A DNA stretch of 9,351 bases from Lachnospiraceae bacterium UBA3732 (GCA_002372545.1 DFHD01000084.1:1-9351), one strand, 5' to 3'; shown: positions 1 to 8,039, numbered from the stretch's first letter. The notes: generated by a model not told the origin, from the letters alone. Translations and numbers: made by a program.

Positions 1-12
1 GCTCTGACATAA
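1..12 (+). CDS. Possible C-terminal tail of the upstream gene (perhaps cdsA, phosphatidate cytidylyltransferase), partial
   Basis: In frame 1 the window opens with codons reading Ala-Leu-Thr and then TAA at 10-12, just ahead of the dxr ribosome binding site. In Clostridia and Bacilli the gene before dxr is usually cdsA, so this could be its last three residues. That identity rests on gene order alone, since three residues cannot identify a protein. A second option is frame 3, which stays open to a TGA at 27-29 and would overlap the dxr start codon as ATGA; the resulting tail would be rich in arginine, which looks less natural. Confidence 0.3.
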   Translation, partial: ALT

Positions 13-25
13 GAAGAGGTAGAAC

Positions 26-1174
26 ATGAAAAAAATATCGATCATCGGCTCCACCGGTTCCATCGGTACGCAGACGCTGGATGTAGTCCGGAATAATCCG
101 GATTTTTCCGTTGCGGCGCTTTCCTGCAGAGGGAATGTGGAGCTTCTGGAAAAACAGGCAAGAGAATTTTCACCCGAACTGGTTTCTGTCTGGACAGAGG
201 AGGCTGCGGCGGACCTCCGCCTCAGGCTGAGGGATACGGGGATCCGTGTTCTTTCCGGCATGGAGGGGCTGAAGGAGGCTGCGGCTGCGGACAGCGCGGA
301 TGTAACGGTGACAGCGGTAGTGGGTATGATCGGCGTGGAACCTACCCTTGCTGCGATCGAGGCCGGAAAGGATATCGCTCTGGCAAATAAGGAAACGCTG
401 GTGACAGCGGGGCATCTTGTGATGCGCAGGGCAGCGGAAAAGGGCATCCGGATCCTTCCGGTGGACAGTGAGCATTCTGCCATTTTTCAGTCCCTTCAGG
501 GAAACGGCGGCAATAAGATTGCCAGAATTTTGCTGACCGCTTCCGGCGGACCCTTCCGCGGAAGAAAGAGGGAGGAGCTGGAAAATGTAACGGTAAAAGA
601 GGCGCTTGCCCATCCCAACTGGAGCATGGGACCTAAGATTACCATCGACAGTGCTACCATGATGAATAAGGGGCTGGAGGTCATTGAGGCCTGCTGGTTA
701 TTCGATGTTCCGCCGGAAAAGGTGGAGGTTCTTGTGCAGCCGCAGAGCATCATCCATTCCGCCGTGGAATATGAGGATGGTGCGGTGATCGCCCAGCTGG
801 GCACGCCGGATATGAAGCTGCCGATCCAATATGCGCTGACGTGGCCGGAAAGAAGGAATCTTCCCGGAGAGCGGCTCGACTTCAAAAAGCTTTCCGGCAT
901 TATCCTGGATCAGCCGGACAGGGAAACCTTCCGTGGACTGGATATTGCGGAAAGAGCGATACGGGCAGGGGGGACGATGCCCACTGTCATGAACGAAGCA
1001 AACGAAGTGGCTGTGCAGGCCTTTCTGGATGGAAAACTCCGTTTTCTGGAGATTTACGACAGAATAGAGGCTGCCATGGCTGCCCATACGCCGGTTCAGG
1101 ATCCCGGGCTTCCGGATATTCTGGAGGCCAGAGACTGGACAGACCGGCTGATGGAGGAATTGCAGAAACAGTAG
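26..1174 (+). CDS. dxr: 1-deoxy-D-xylulose 5-phosphate reductoisomerase (MEP pathway)
   Basis: Cytosolic enzyme that rearranges and reduces 1-deoxy-D-xylulose 5-phosphate to 2-C-methyl-D-erythritol 4-phosphate with NADPH and a divalent metal; it is the target of fosmidomycin. The 382 residues match the usual family length. The N-terminal Rossmann motif GSTGSIG lies at residues 8-14 and the conserved ANKETL at 120-125. The metal ligands appear as D147 and E149 (in PVDSEHSA) and E218 (in MNKGLE). The TASGGPF loop is at 171-177 and the substrate-binding HPNWSMG at 196-202. The start ATG at 26 follows an AGAAGAGG ribosome binding site at 12-19 by 6 nt. The gene ends 21 nt before rseP, and a second MEP gene, ispG, follows in the same cluster. 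Nothing is truncated and all key residues are present. Confidence 0.98.
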   Translation: MKKISIIGSTGSIGTQTLDVVRNNPDFSVAALSCRGNVELLEKQAREFSPELVSVWTEEAAADLRLRLRDTGIRVLSGMEGLKEAAAADSADVTVTAVVGMIGVEPTLAAIEAGKDIALANKETLVTAGHLVMRRAAEKGIRILPVDSEHSAIFQSLQGNGGNKIARILLTASGGPFRGRKREELENVTVKEALAHPNWSMGPKITIDSATMMNKGLEVIEACWLFDVPPEKVEVLVQPQSIIHSAVEYEDGAVIAQLGTPDMKLPIQYALTWPERRNLPGERLDFKKLSGIILDQPDRETFRGLDIAERAIRAGGTMPTVMNEANEVAVQAFLDGKLRFLEIYDRIEAAMAAHTPVQDPGLPDILEARDWTDRLMEELQKQ

Positions 1175-1195
1175 TATATTGAACGTGGAGTATTT

Positions 1196-2248
1196 ATGAA
1201 CCTGATCGTCATCATATTGATGTTCGGCGTCATCATCTTTGTGCATGAATTCGGACATTTTATTGTTGCAAAACTGAATCATGTGACCGTGCTGGAGTTT
1301 TCCATCGGCATGGGACCGGCGATCGTGCAGTGGGAACGGAAGGATACCGTATACTCGCTCCGGGCGCTTCCCATGGGCGGCTACTGCATGATGGACGGAG
1401 ATATGGAGGCTTCGGGCAATCCCAATGCGCTGAACAATAAGCCTGTACTTGTCCGTCTGCTTGTGCTTCTGGCCGGCCCCTTCTTCAATTTCATCCTGGC
1501 CTTTCTTTTGTCGATCCTGATCTGCCACTATTATGCGATCGATCCGGCGGAGATTGCCTATGTTGCGGAGGACAGCGCAGCGGAGGAGGCGGGTCTTGAG
1601 GAAGGAGACCTGATCACGGAGCTGAACGGGCAGAAAATCTGCAACTTCCGCGAGATCACGATCTTCCGCATGGTGGAGAATCCGAAAAAGCCCGTCCGCG
1701 TTACCTATTTAAGGGACGGGGAAAAGAAAACCACCACGGTTCATCTGAAATATGATGAGGCAAGCGGAAGCTATATGTTCGGTATTGCGGGGAATGACCG
1801 GAAGGCCAGAGGGCTGGGAGAAGAGCTGAAGTTTTCGCTTTACGAGGTCCGGTACAACATTAAGGCGGTTATTGCCTCGCTGACCATGCTGGTCAAGGGC
1901 AAGGCCGGGAAGGACAGCCTGATGGGGCCTGTGGGGATCGGGCAGGTCATGAATGATGTGATCGAGGAGGCCAAGGAGGATGCGAAGAAGCCGGGCGGCT
2001 CCTACCTCTACGTCTTTCTGAACATCATCAATTTTGTGGTTCTGATCAGTGCCAATGTGGGCATGATGAACCTTCTGCCTATTCCGGGACTGGACGGCGG
2101 CCGGATCATCTTTGTGCTGTTTGAAGCGATAGCCGGACGGCCTGTGCCGAAGGAAAAAGAAATGGCAGTTACGGTTGTTGGCGTGCTGCTTCTGGTGATG
2201 CTGATGCTCTTTGTTTATTTCAACGATATTACCAGGCTGTTCCGGTAG
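1196..2248 (+). CDS. rseP: RIP metalloprotease RseP/RasP (site-2 protease family)
   Basis: Zinc intramembrane protease that makes the second cut in anti-sigma factors and other single-pass membrane proteins. It has 350 residues, with hydrophobic spans near 1-22, 83-110, 271-290 and 322-341. The zinc-binding HEFGH (H17, E18, H21) lies in the first span and the third ligand, D300, in the NLLPIPGLDGG motif at 292-302. Between them is a single PDZ domain (roughly 118-182, with AGLEEGD at 132-138) that gates substrate access, and the conserved GPVGI at 244-248. One PDZ domain is the usual Gram-positive form; E. coli RseP has two. A GTGGAG ribosome binding site at 1185-1190 precedes the ATG. The gene sits between two MEP-pathway genes, an arrangement common in Clostridia. 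Its substrate here is unknown, as no sigma/anti-sigma pair is in the window. Confidence 0.97.
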   Translation: MNLIVIILMFGVIIFVHEFGHFIVAKLNHVTVLEFSIGMGPAIVQWERKDTVYSLRALPMGGYCMMDGDMEASGNPNALNNKPVLVRLLVLLAGPFFNFILAFLLSILICHYYAIDPAEIAYVAEDSAAEEAGLEEGDLITELNGQKICNFREITIFRMVENPKKPVRVTYLRDGEKKTTTVHLKYDEASGSYMFGIAGNDRKARGLGEELKFSLYEVRYNIKAVIASLTMLVKGKAGKDSLMGPVGIGQVMNDVIEEAKEDAKKPGGSYLYVFLNIINFVVLISANVGMMNLLPIPGLDGGRIIFVLFEAIAGRPVPKEKEMAVTVVGVLLLVMLMLFVYFNDITRLFR

Positions 2249-2304
2249 ATCCGCATGTTTAATTTGTGTTTTCTGCCGGAATCATGATTTTCCCGCCATG
2301 GGAC

Positions 2305-2310
2305 AAGGAG
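2305..2310 (+). promoter_or_regulatory. Ribosome binding site that fixes the ispG start
   Basis: AAGGAG lies 7 nt before the ATG at 2318 but only 1 nt before an in-frame GTG at 2312. Normal spacing therefore supports the ATG as the start, giving a protein two residues shorter than the longest open frame. Confidence 0.85.
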
Positions 2311-2317
2311 AGTGAAG

Positions 2318-3370
2318 ATGAGACATAAAACGAGAGAGATCCGGATCGGAGATGTGACCATTGGCGGAGATCATCCTATTGCGATCCAGTCCATGACCAA
2401 TACCCGGACAGAAAATGTGGCGGAAACAGTGGCGCAGATCCACCGCCTGGAGGAGGCCGGCTGCGAGATCGTCCGCTGTACAGCCAATACCGTGGAGGCG
2501 GCAGAAGCCTTCCGGGAGATCAAAAAGCAGATTCATATTCCGCTTGTGGCAGATATCCATTTTGACCACAGGCTGGCTCTTCTTGCTATGGAAAACGGAG
2601 CGGATAAGATCCGCATCAACCCCGGCAATATCGGCGGACCGGAAAAGCTCAGGGAGGTCGTAGAGGCGGCTAAGGAAAGGGGTATTCCCATCCGTGTAGG
2701 CGTGAACTCCGGCTCGCTGGAAAAGCATCTGGTCGAGAAATACGGCGGCGTGACCGCAGAGGGCATAGTGGAGAGTGCGCTGGACAAGGTGCATATGATC
2801 GAGGAGCTGGGCTATGAAAATCTGGTGATCAGCATTAAATCTTCGGATGTTATGATGAGCATCCGGACCCATGAGCTGGTGGCTCAGGCAACGGATTATC
2901 CCCTGCATGTCGGTATTACCGAGGCGGGGACGGTATGGAGCGGAAATATCAAGTCGGCCGTCGGCCTGGGAATCATTCTGCACGAGGGCTACGGAGATAC
3001 GATACGCGTGTCCCTTTCCACCGACCCGGTGGAGGAGATCCGGAGCGCAAAGAAGATACTGAAAACACTGGGCCTCCGGAGAGGAGGCATTGAGCTGGTT
3101 TCCTGCCCCACATGCGGAAGAACAAGGATCCCTCTTGTGGAGATAGCGGAAAAAGCAGAGAAGATCACGGAAAAATACAGCCATCTGGATATCAAGGTGG
3201 CCGTCATGGGCTGCGTGGTCAACGGGCCGGGAGAAGCAAGAGAGGCAGACCTTGGCGTCGCCGGCGGCGATGGAGTCGGCCTGATCTTTAAGAAGGGGGA
3301 GATCCTGCGGAAGGTACCGGAGGATAAGATCCTCGAAGAACTGGAAAACGAACTGAAGAACTGGAAGTAG
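2318..3370 (+). CDS. ispG: 4-hydroxy-3-methylbut-2-enyl diphosphate synthase (IspG/GcpE)
   Basis: Catalyses the penultimate MEP step, the reductive conversion of MEcPP to HMBPP, using a [4Fe-4S] cluster and flavodoxin or ferredoxin as electron donor. With the ATG at 2318 the protein has 350 residues, the normal length for the short bacterial form without the inserted domain. The N-terminal TIM-barrel half carries IQSMTNT (23-29), the substrate-pocket segment ADIHFDHRLA (78-87) and RINPGNIG (99-106). The C-terminal half carries the cluster ligands C263 and C266 (SCPTCGRT), C299 (MGCVVNGPGEA) and E306. It lies 69 nt after rseP and 34 nt before polC. No promoter or terminator is convincing in the 69-nt gap, so it is probably co-transcribed with dxr. 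No anomalies seen. Confidence 0.98.
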   Translation: MRHKTREIRIGDVTIGGDHPIAIQSMTNTRTENVAETVAQIHRLEEAGCEIVRCTANTVEAAEAFREIKKQIHIPLVADIHFDHRLALLAMENGADKIRINPGNIGGPEKLREVVEAAKERGIPIRVGVNSGSLEKHLVEKYGGVTAEGIVESALDKVHMIEELGYENLVISIKSSDVMMSIRTHELVAQATDYPLHVGITEAGTVWSGNIKSAVGLGIILHEGYGDTIRVSLSTDPVEEIRSAKKILKTLGLRRGGIELVSCPTCGRTRIPLVEIAEKAEKITEKYSHLDIKVAVMGCVVNGPGEAREADLGVAGGDGVGLIFKKGEILRKVPEDKILEELENELKNWK

Positions 3371-3404
3371 AAGGGATTCCGGATATAGATGGAAAAGGGG
3401 AAAC

Positions 3405-6400
3405 ATGGAAGAAAAGAAATTCTTTGAAGTCTTCCCTGGCGTGAAGCTTTCGGAGGAGACAGAGGCGCTCCTCCGGGATACGAATGTTACGAGGGTTCTC
3501 TTCAAAAAATCGGAGAGCCTTCTGGAGATATCCCTTGAATCGGAGCATCTGATTCAGAGACAGCTTTTGGAAGAAGCCGAAGAGGCGGTGACCCGCTATG
3601 TCTTCGGCGCCAGAGGAAAGGCAAAAACAAAAATAAAGGAATTATTCCGCCTGTCAAAGGCGTATACGGTATCCTCGATACTTGAAATGTACGGGGAGAG
3701 TTTTTTTTATGAGCTGCAGGAAGAGGAGCCGGTGGCGGCTATGATGCTGCGAACGGCTGACTTTTCCGGAGAAGGGGATCATCTGACCATCCGCATGCCG
3801 GAGTCCGAGCTGGCCAGGGCAAGGGCGGATATGATCCGGGAGTGGTTTAAGAACATCTACCGGGAGCGTTTCCGCATAGAGGCGGAAATAGAGATTTCCT
3901 ATTCGGAGATGAAGAGTGAGGAAAGAGAAAAGCGCATCCTGCAGGAGCTGGCGAGTATCGATATTCCGGCAGAGAAGAGCGAACCATCCGAAAATGAGCT
4001 GGCTATGAAAAGGCGGGAGGAAATCGAGAAACAGGCAATAGAGAGCATGGAAAAGGGTGACGGCACTGTGAGCATCACCAGCTTTGTCATGGATAAAAAG
4101 CCGGAGAAGAAGGTGGATTACCGGGCGAATGCGCTGAAATTCAGCCGCAAATATGCTGATGATATCAGCTGCTTCTACGGAAAGAACACCGAGGGCGACC
4201 TCGTGGATATTGCCGCAGTGGAAAATGTGCCGACGGAGGTGGTGATCCGCGGACAGCTCCTCTCTGTTGAGGAGAAGGAAACAAGGAGCGGCAAGATCAT
4301 CCTGACAGGAGGACTGACAGACTTTACAGACAGCATTTCCTTTAAGCTGTTTATCCGGAAGGAGGATCTGGGCCCTATCCGGGAAATGATAAAGCCCGGC
4401 GGCTTTTACCGGATCAAGGGCGTTCCCCAGATCGATAAGTATTCCGGCGAGCTGACCATCCAGTCGGTAAAGGGCATGAAGAAGACCGTCGACTTCCGGC
4501 CGGAGCGTATGGACCATGCGGAGAAAAAGAGAGTCGAGCTGCATCTGCATACCATGATGAGTGAGAACGACAGTGTTCTTTCGGTTGAGAAGCTGCTGGC
4601 GCGCTGCAAAAAATGGGGCATGAATGCCGTGGCTATTACCGACCATGGCGTGGTACAGGGCTTCACGCTGGCCATGAAATGGATGAACTCCAATCTGGCC
4701 AAGGATGATCCGATGAAGATCCTCCATGGCGTGGAGGGATATCTTGTGGATGACCGGAAGGATCTGGTGCTTTCCGGGAAGGGACAGAGTCTCGAAAGCG
4801 ACTATGTGGTATTCGATATCGAGACCACAGGTCTTTCCGCCAAGTTCTGTAAGATCATCGAAATCGGAGCGGTCCGGATCGACGCCTCCGGTAAGGAACT
4901 GGGCCGTTTTTCGGAATTCGTGAATCCCGAGGTGCCGATTCCCTATAATATTACCCAGCTGACCTCCATTTCCGATGGAATGGTCATGAATGCGCCCACC
5001 ATCGATGTGATCCTTCCGAAGTTTCTGGAATTTGCAAAGGGTGCCATTCTTGTAGCGCATAACGCCCAGTTTGATACAGGCTTCATCAGGGAGTACTGCA
5101 GGCAGCTGGGGCTCACCTATGATTTTACTGCCCTGGATACCATGACCCTGGGTCATGTTTTTGTGCCGAATCTGGGAAAATACACCCTGGACCGTCTGGG
5201 CAATTATTTTAAGATCAAGAATAAGCATCACCACAGAGCCTGTGATGATGCAGACGCTACGGCGCTGATTTTTATGGAGCTTATGAAGCTGGTGAGAAAG
5301 GCCGGCTGCAAGAACCTAAGCGACCTCAATAAGGTGGGCGCCGCTTCGGAATCCTTTATCAAAAAGGCCAAGGCGTATCATGGCACTATCATTGCGAAAA
5401 ATGAGACGGGCAGAGTGAACCTCTACAGGCTGATCTCGGCTTCGCATATCCAGTATTTTAACCAGAAGCCGAAGATTCCCATGAGCCTCATCGAAAAATA
5501 CAGGGACGGACTCATCCTGGGCTCGGCCTGCGCTTCGGGTGAGCTTTACCAGGCAATCCTGGATGGAAAGAGCGATGAAGAGATCGCCAGGATCGTATCC
5601 TTCTTTGATTACCTGGAGATCATGCCCATCGGCAATAACCGGTCCATGATCGATAACGAAAAGATTGCCGCGGTAAATTCCGAGGAGGACCTGAAAAATA
5701 TTACCAGGCGGATCATTCAGCTGGGAAAGGAATTCGGTAAGCCGGTCTGCGCAACGGGCGACGTGCATTTCCTGGATCCGGACGATGCCATATTCCGGCA
5801 GATCGTGGTGGAAGGAACGGAAAAGCCCGGCGTAATGGAGAAAATCCTGAAGAAGAATCCCAACGGACTGGAGCAGCCGCCCCTTTATTTCCGCACGACG
5901 GAGGAAATGCTGGAGGAATTCTCCTGGCTGGGCAGCGAGCTGGCGGAAGAGGTTGTCGTGACCAATACCAATCTCATTGCGGACATGGTGGAGAAGATTT
6001 CTCCCGTCCGTCCGGATAAATGTCCTCCCGTGATCAAGGATTCGGATAAGATCCTCAGGGATATCTGCGAGAAGCGTGCCCATGAGATTTACGGACCGGA
6101 GCTTCCGGCCATCGTTTCCGAGCGGCTGGAGAAGGAGCTGCATTCCATTATATCCAACGGCTATTCCGTTATGTATGTTATTGCCCAGAAACTGGTGCAT
6201 AAATCCAATTCCGACGGCTATCTGGTTGGCTCCCGGGGATCGGTGGGCTCTTCCTTTGCGGCCACCATGGCGGGTATTACCGAGGTGAACCCCCTGCCGC
6301 CCCATTATATCTGTCCTTCCTGCTACTATTCGGAATTTGATTCGGAGCGGGTGAAGGCTTATTCGGGTACCTCCGGCTGCGATATGCCGGATGCGGTCTG

Positions 6401-7934
6401 CCCCAGATGCGGCAAGCCGCTTATGAAGGAGGGACATGATATTCCCTTCGAGACCTTCCTGGGCTTCAAGGGGGATAAGGAGCCGGATATAGACCTCAAC
6501 TTCTCCGGCGATTACCAGCCGAGAGCCCACGCCTATATCGAGGAGGTTTTCGGCAAGGAGTGCGCATTCCGGGCGGGAACCATTGGCACGCTGGCGGAAA
6601 AGACAGCGTATGGCTATGTACTGAAATACTGCGAGAGCAGGGGAATCTATAAAAGAAAGGCGGAAATGGAGCGGCTGGCTGCCGGCTGTACCGGCGTTAA
6701 GCGAACCACCGGACAGCATCCCGGCGGGATCATTGTTATGCCGAATACCGAGGAGATCCATAGCTTTACGCCGATCCAGAAGCCGGCAAACGATATGACG
6801 GTGGATACGGTGACCACGCATTTCGATTATCATTCCATTGAGCAGAACCTGCTGAAGTTCGATATTCTGGGACACGACGATCCCACAATGATCCGCCGCC
6901 TGGAGGATCTGACGGGAACGGACGCCAGAAAGGTTCCGCTGGATGATAAGCGGGTCATGTCGCTTTTCCACGGAACAGAGGCGCTGGGCATCACCCCGAA
7001 GGATATCGGCGGTACGCCGCTTGGCGCCCTGGGCGTGCCGGAGTTCGGTACGGATTTTGCCATGCAGATGGTGATCGATGCGGATCCCCAGAACTTTTCG
7101 GATCTGGTGCGGATCGCCGGACTTGCCCATGGTACGGATGTGTGGCTGGGCAATGCCCAGACGCTGATCGAGGAGGGAAAGTGCAAGCTTTCTTCCGCTA
7201 TCTGCTGCCGGGATGATATCATGGTCTACCTCATCCATATGGGGCTTGAGCCCGGACTTGCCTTTAACATCATGGAAAAGGTCAGGAAGGGAATGGTGGC
7301 CAAGGGCAAGGTAAAGGAATGGGACGAGTGGTCGGCCGATATGGAGGCGCATGGCGTGCCGGACTGGTACATCTGGTCCTGCACAAAGATCAAATACATG
7401 TTCCCGAAGGCCCACGCCGTGGCCTATGTCATGATGGCCTGGCGGATCGCCTGGTATAAGCTGAACTATCCGCTCGCATATTATGCGGCCTTTTTTGGGA
7501 TCCGCGCGGACTCCTTCGATTATGAACTGATGTGTCTGGGACCGGAAAAGCTTCAGGCACATATGGATGAGCTGAAGGCGAAGGAAAAGTTTGAGCAGAC
7601 AGCCAAGGATCAGGATACCATCCGGGTAATGCGGATCGTGCAGGAGATGTACGCCAGAGGCTTTACCTTCATGCCGATCGATATCTATCGCTCGGATGCG
7701 AAGAAATTCGAGGTGGTGGACGGTAAGATCCTTCCGGCTCTTTCCTCCATTGAAGGAATGGGAGAGAAGGCAGCCCAGCAGCTGGCGGATGCGGCTAAGG
7801 ATGGCCCCTTTATCTCGCTGAACGATCTTCGGGAGAGGGCGAAGCTCTCCAAGACGATCATCGATAAGATGGTGAATCTGGGACTTGTGGACGACCTCCC
7901 GGAGGATAACCAGCTGCAGTTCGACTTCCTTTGA
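3405..7934 (+). CDS. polC: DNA polymerase III PolC-type, replicative polymerase with 3'-5' exonuclease
   Basis: Main replicative polymerase of low-GC Gram-positive bacteria; it combines synthesis and proofreading in one chain. Order of parts: N-terminal domain (about 1-235, with a charged helical stretch near 165-215); OB fold (about 278-360); first half of the PHP domain (H380 and H382 in ELHLHT, D413 and H414 in ITDHG, E444); inserted DEDDh exonuclease (D471 and E473 in DIETTGL, D557 in AHNAQFD, H610 and D615 in HRACDDAD); second half of PHP (D786 and H788 in ATGDVHFLD); zinc-binding insert in the palm (C970, C973, C999, C1002); catalytic aspartates D1028 and D1030 (PDIDLNFSG) and D1153 (KFDILGHDD); fingers (GQHPGGI at 1103-1109, CRDDIMVYLI at 1268-1277, KIKYMFPKAHA at 1328-1338); helix-hairpin-helix near 1445-1463; C-terminal clamp-binding QLQFDFL (1503-1509). 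At 1509 residues it is longer than Bacillus PolC (about 1440), mostly ahead of the palm. ATG 3405 follows AAAAGGGG at 3393-3400. Confidence 0.99.
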   Translation: MEEKKFFEVFPGVKLSEETEALLRDTNVTRVLFKKSESLLEISLESEHLIQRQLLEEAEEAVTRYVFGARGKAKTKIKELFRLSKAYTVSSILEMYGESFFYELQEEEPVAAMMLRTADFSGEGDHLTIRMPESELARARADMIREWFKNIYRERFRIEAEIEISYSEMKSEEREKRILQELASIDIPAEKSEPSENELAMKRREEIEKQAIESMEKGDGTVSITSFVMDKKPEKKVDYRANALKFSRKYADDISCFYGKNTEGDLVDIAAVENVPTEVVIRGQLLSVEEKETRSGKIILTGGLTDFTDSISFKLFIRKEDLGPIREMIKPGGFYRIKGVPQIDKYSGELTIQSVKGMKKTVDFRPERMDHAEKKRVELHLHTMMSENDSVLSVEKLLARCKKWGMNAVAITDHGVVQGFTLAMKWMNSNLAKDDPMKILHGVEGYLVDDRKDLVLSGKGQSLESDYVVFDIETTGLSAKFCKIIEIGAVRIDASGKELGRFSEFVNPEVPIPYNITQLTSISDGMVMNAPTIDVILPKFLEFAKGAILVAHNAQFDTGFIREYCRQLGLTYDFTALDTMTLGHVFVPNLGKYTLDRLGNYFKIKNKHHHRACDDADATALIFMELMKLVRKAGCKNLSDLNKVGAASESFIKKAKAYHGTIIAKNETGRVNLYRLISASHIQYFNQKPKIPMSLIEKYRDGLILGSACASGELYQAILDGKSDEEIARIVSFFDYLEIMPIGNNRSMIDNEKIAAVNSEEDLKNITRRIIQLGKEFGKPVCATGDVHFLDPDDAIFRQIVVEGTEKPGVMEKILKKNPNGLEQPPLYFRTTEEMLEEFSWLGSELAEEVVVTNTNLIADMVEKISPVRPDKCPPVIKDSDKILRDICEKRAHEIYGPELPAIVSERLEKELHSIISNGYSVMYVIAQKLVHKSNSDGYLVGSRGSVGSSFAATMAGITEVNPLPPHYICPSCYYSEFDSERVKAYSGTSGCDMPDAVCPRCGKPLMKEGHDIPFETFLGFKGDKEPDIDLNFSGDYQPRAHAYIEEVFGKECAFRAGTIGTLAEKTAYGYVLKYCESRGIYKRKAEMERLAAGCTGVKRTTGQHPGGIIVMPNTEEIHSFTPIQKPANDMTVDTVTTHFDYHSIEQNLLKFDILGHDDPTMIRRLEDLTGTDARKVPLDDKRVMSLFHGTEALGITPKDIGGTPLGALGVPEFGTDFAMQMVIDADPQNFSDLVRIAGLAHGTDVWLGNAQTLIEEGKCKLSSAICCRDDIMVYLIHMGLEPGLAFNIMEKVRKGMVAKGKVKEWDEWSADMEAHGVPDWYIWSCTKIKYMFPKAHAVAYVMMAWRIAWYKLNYPLAYYAAFFGIRADSFDYELMCLGPEKLQAHMDELKAKEKFEQTAKDQDTIRVMRIVQEMYARGFTFMPIDIYRSDAKKFEVVDGKILPALSSIEGMGEKAAQQLADAAKDGPFISLNDLRERAKLSKTIIDKMVNLGLVDDLPEDNQLQFDFL

Positions 7935-7947
7935 TATTTGGCGAGGC

Positions 7948-7976
7948 TTGCATCATTACGGGAAATAAGGTATAAT
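7948..7976 (+). promoter_or_regulatory. Sigma-A-type promoter for ireB-ruvX
   Basis: A -35 box TTGCAT (7948-7953) and a perfect -10 box TATAAT (7971-7976) are separated by the ideal 17 bp. Transcription should start near 7982-7984, giving an untranslated leader of about 70 nt before the ireB GTG. There is no TG extension before the -10. The promoter begins 13 nt past the polC stop with no terminator in between, so transcripts from upstream could also run into ireB. This is a prediction by sequence match only. Confidence 0.75.
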
Positions 7977-7995
7977 CATATGGACTATGATTATA
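7971..7995. repeat. Perfect 10-bp inverted repeat over the -10 box and expected start site (candidate operator)
   Basis: TATAATCATA (7971-7980) and its exact reverse complement TATGATTATA (7986-7995) flank the 5-nt centre TGGAC. The left arm contains the whole -10 box and the centre falls on the predicted transcription start. A transcript starting there would lack the left arm, so the hairpin could form only in read-through RNA from polC. That makes a DNA-level role (operator) or a by-product of the AT-rich -10 the main alternatives. The octamer ATATGGAC also occurs as a direct repeat at 7978-7985 and 7993-8000. There is no following T-run, so it is not an intrinsic terminator. Confidence 0.6.
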
Positions 7996-8002
7996 TGGAC
8001 GG

Positions 8003-8018
8003 GGCGTTCCGGCGTTCC
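8003..8018. repeat. Tandem direct repeat of an 8-mer in the ireB leader
   Basis: GGCGTTCC occurs twice back to back (8003-8010 and 8011-8018) within the predicted untranslated leader of ireB. It may be chance or a small slippage duplication; no function can be assigned. Confidence 0.5.
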
Positions 8019-8039
8019 CGCATCTGCTTGATAGAAGTC

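Noticed and set aside
698..1528. Minus-strand frame (276 codons) spanning dxr and rseP, and a plus-strand frame at 841-1182 inside dxr
   Set aside because: Both are out-of-frame shadows of dxr and rseP; neither shows a plausible start signal or a recognisable protein.
2312..2317. GTG as an alternative ispG start
   Set aside because: It is only 1 nt from the AAGGAG ribosome binding site, too close for initiation; ATG 2318 has normal spacing.
2249..2317. Possible promoter between rseP and ispG (TTGTGT at 2264-2269)
   Set aside because: No acceptable -10 box lies 16-18 bp downstream; the gap holds nothing beyond the ispG ribosome binding site.
2282..3505. Minus-strand open frame of 407 codons opposite ispG and the start of polC
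   Set aside because: It lies entirely across two well-supported genes, has no family motif, and no ribosome binding site was evident.
5316..7562. Long minus-strand open frame (748 codons) opposite polC, with another of 526 codons at 3654-5234
   Set aside because: The plus strand here encodes a full PolC with all catalytic motifs. The reverse translations show no recognisable domains and are rich in His/Arg/Leu, as expected from antisense reading of a codon-biased, GC-rich gene.
7971..7995. Reading the palindrome as a polC terminator
   Set aside because: The stem is AT-rich and is followed by TGGACGGGG rather than a T-run, so it lacks the features of an intrinsic terminator.
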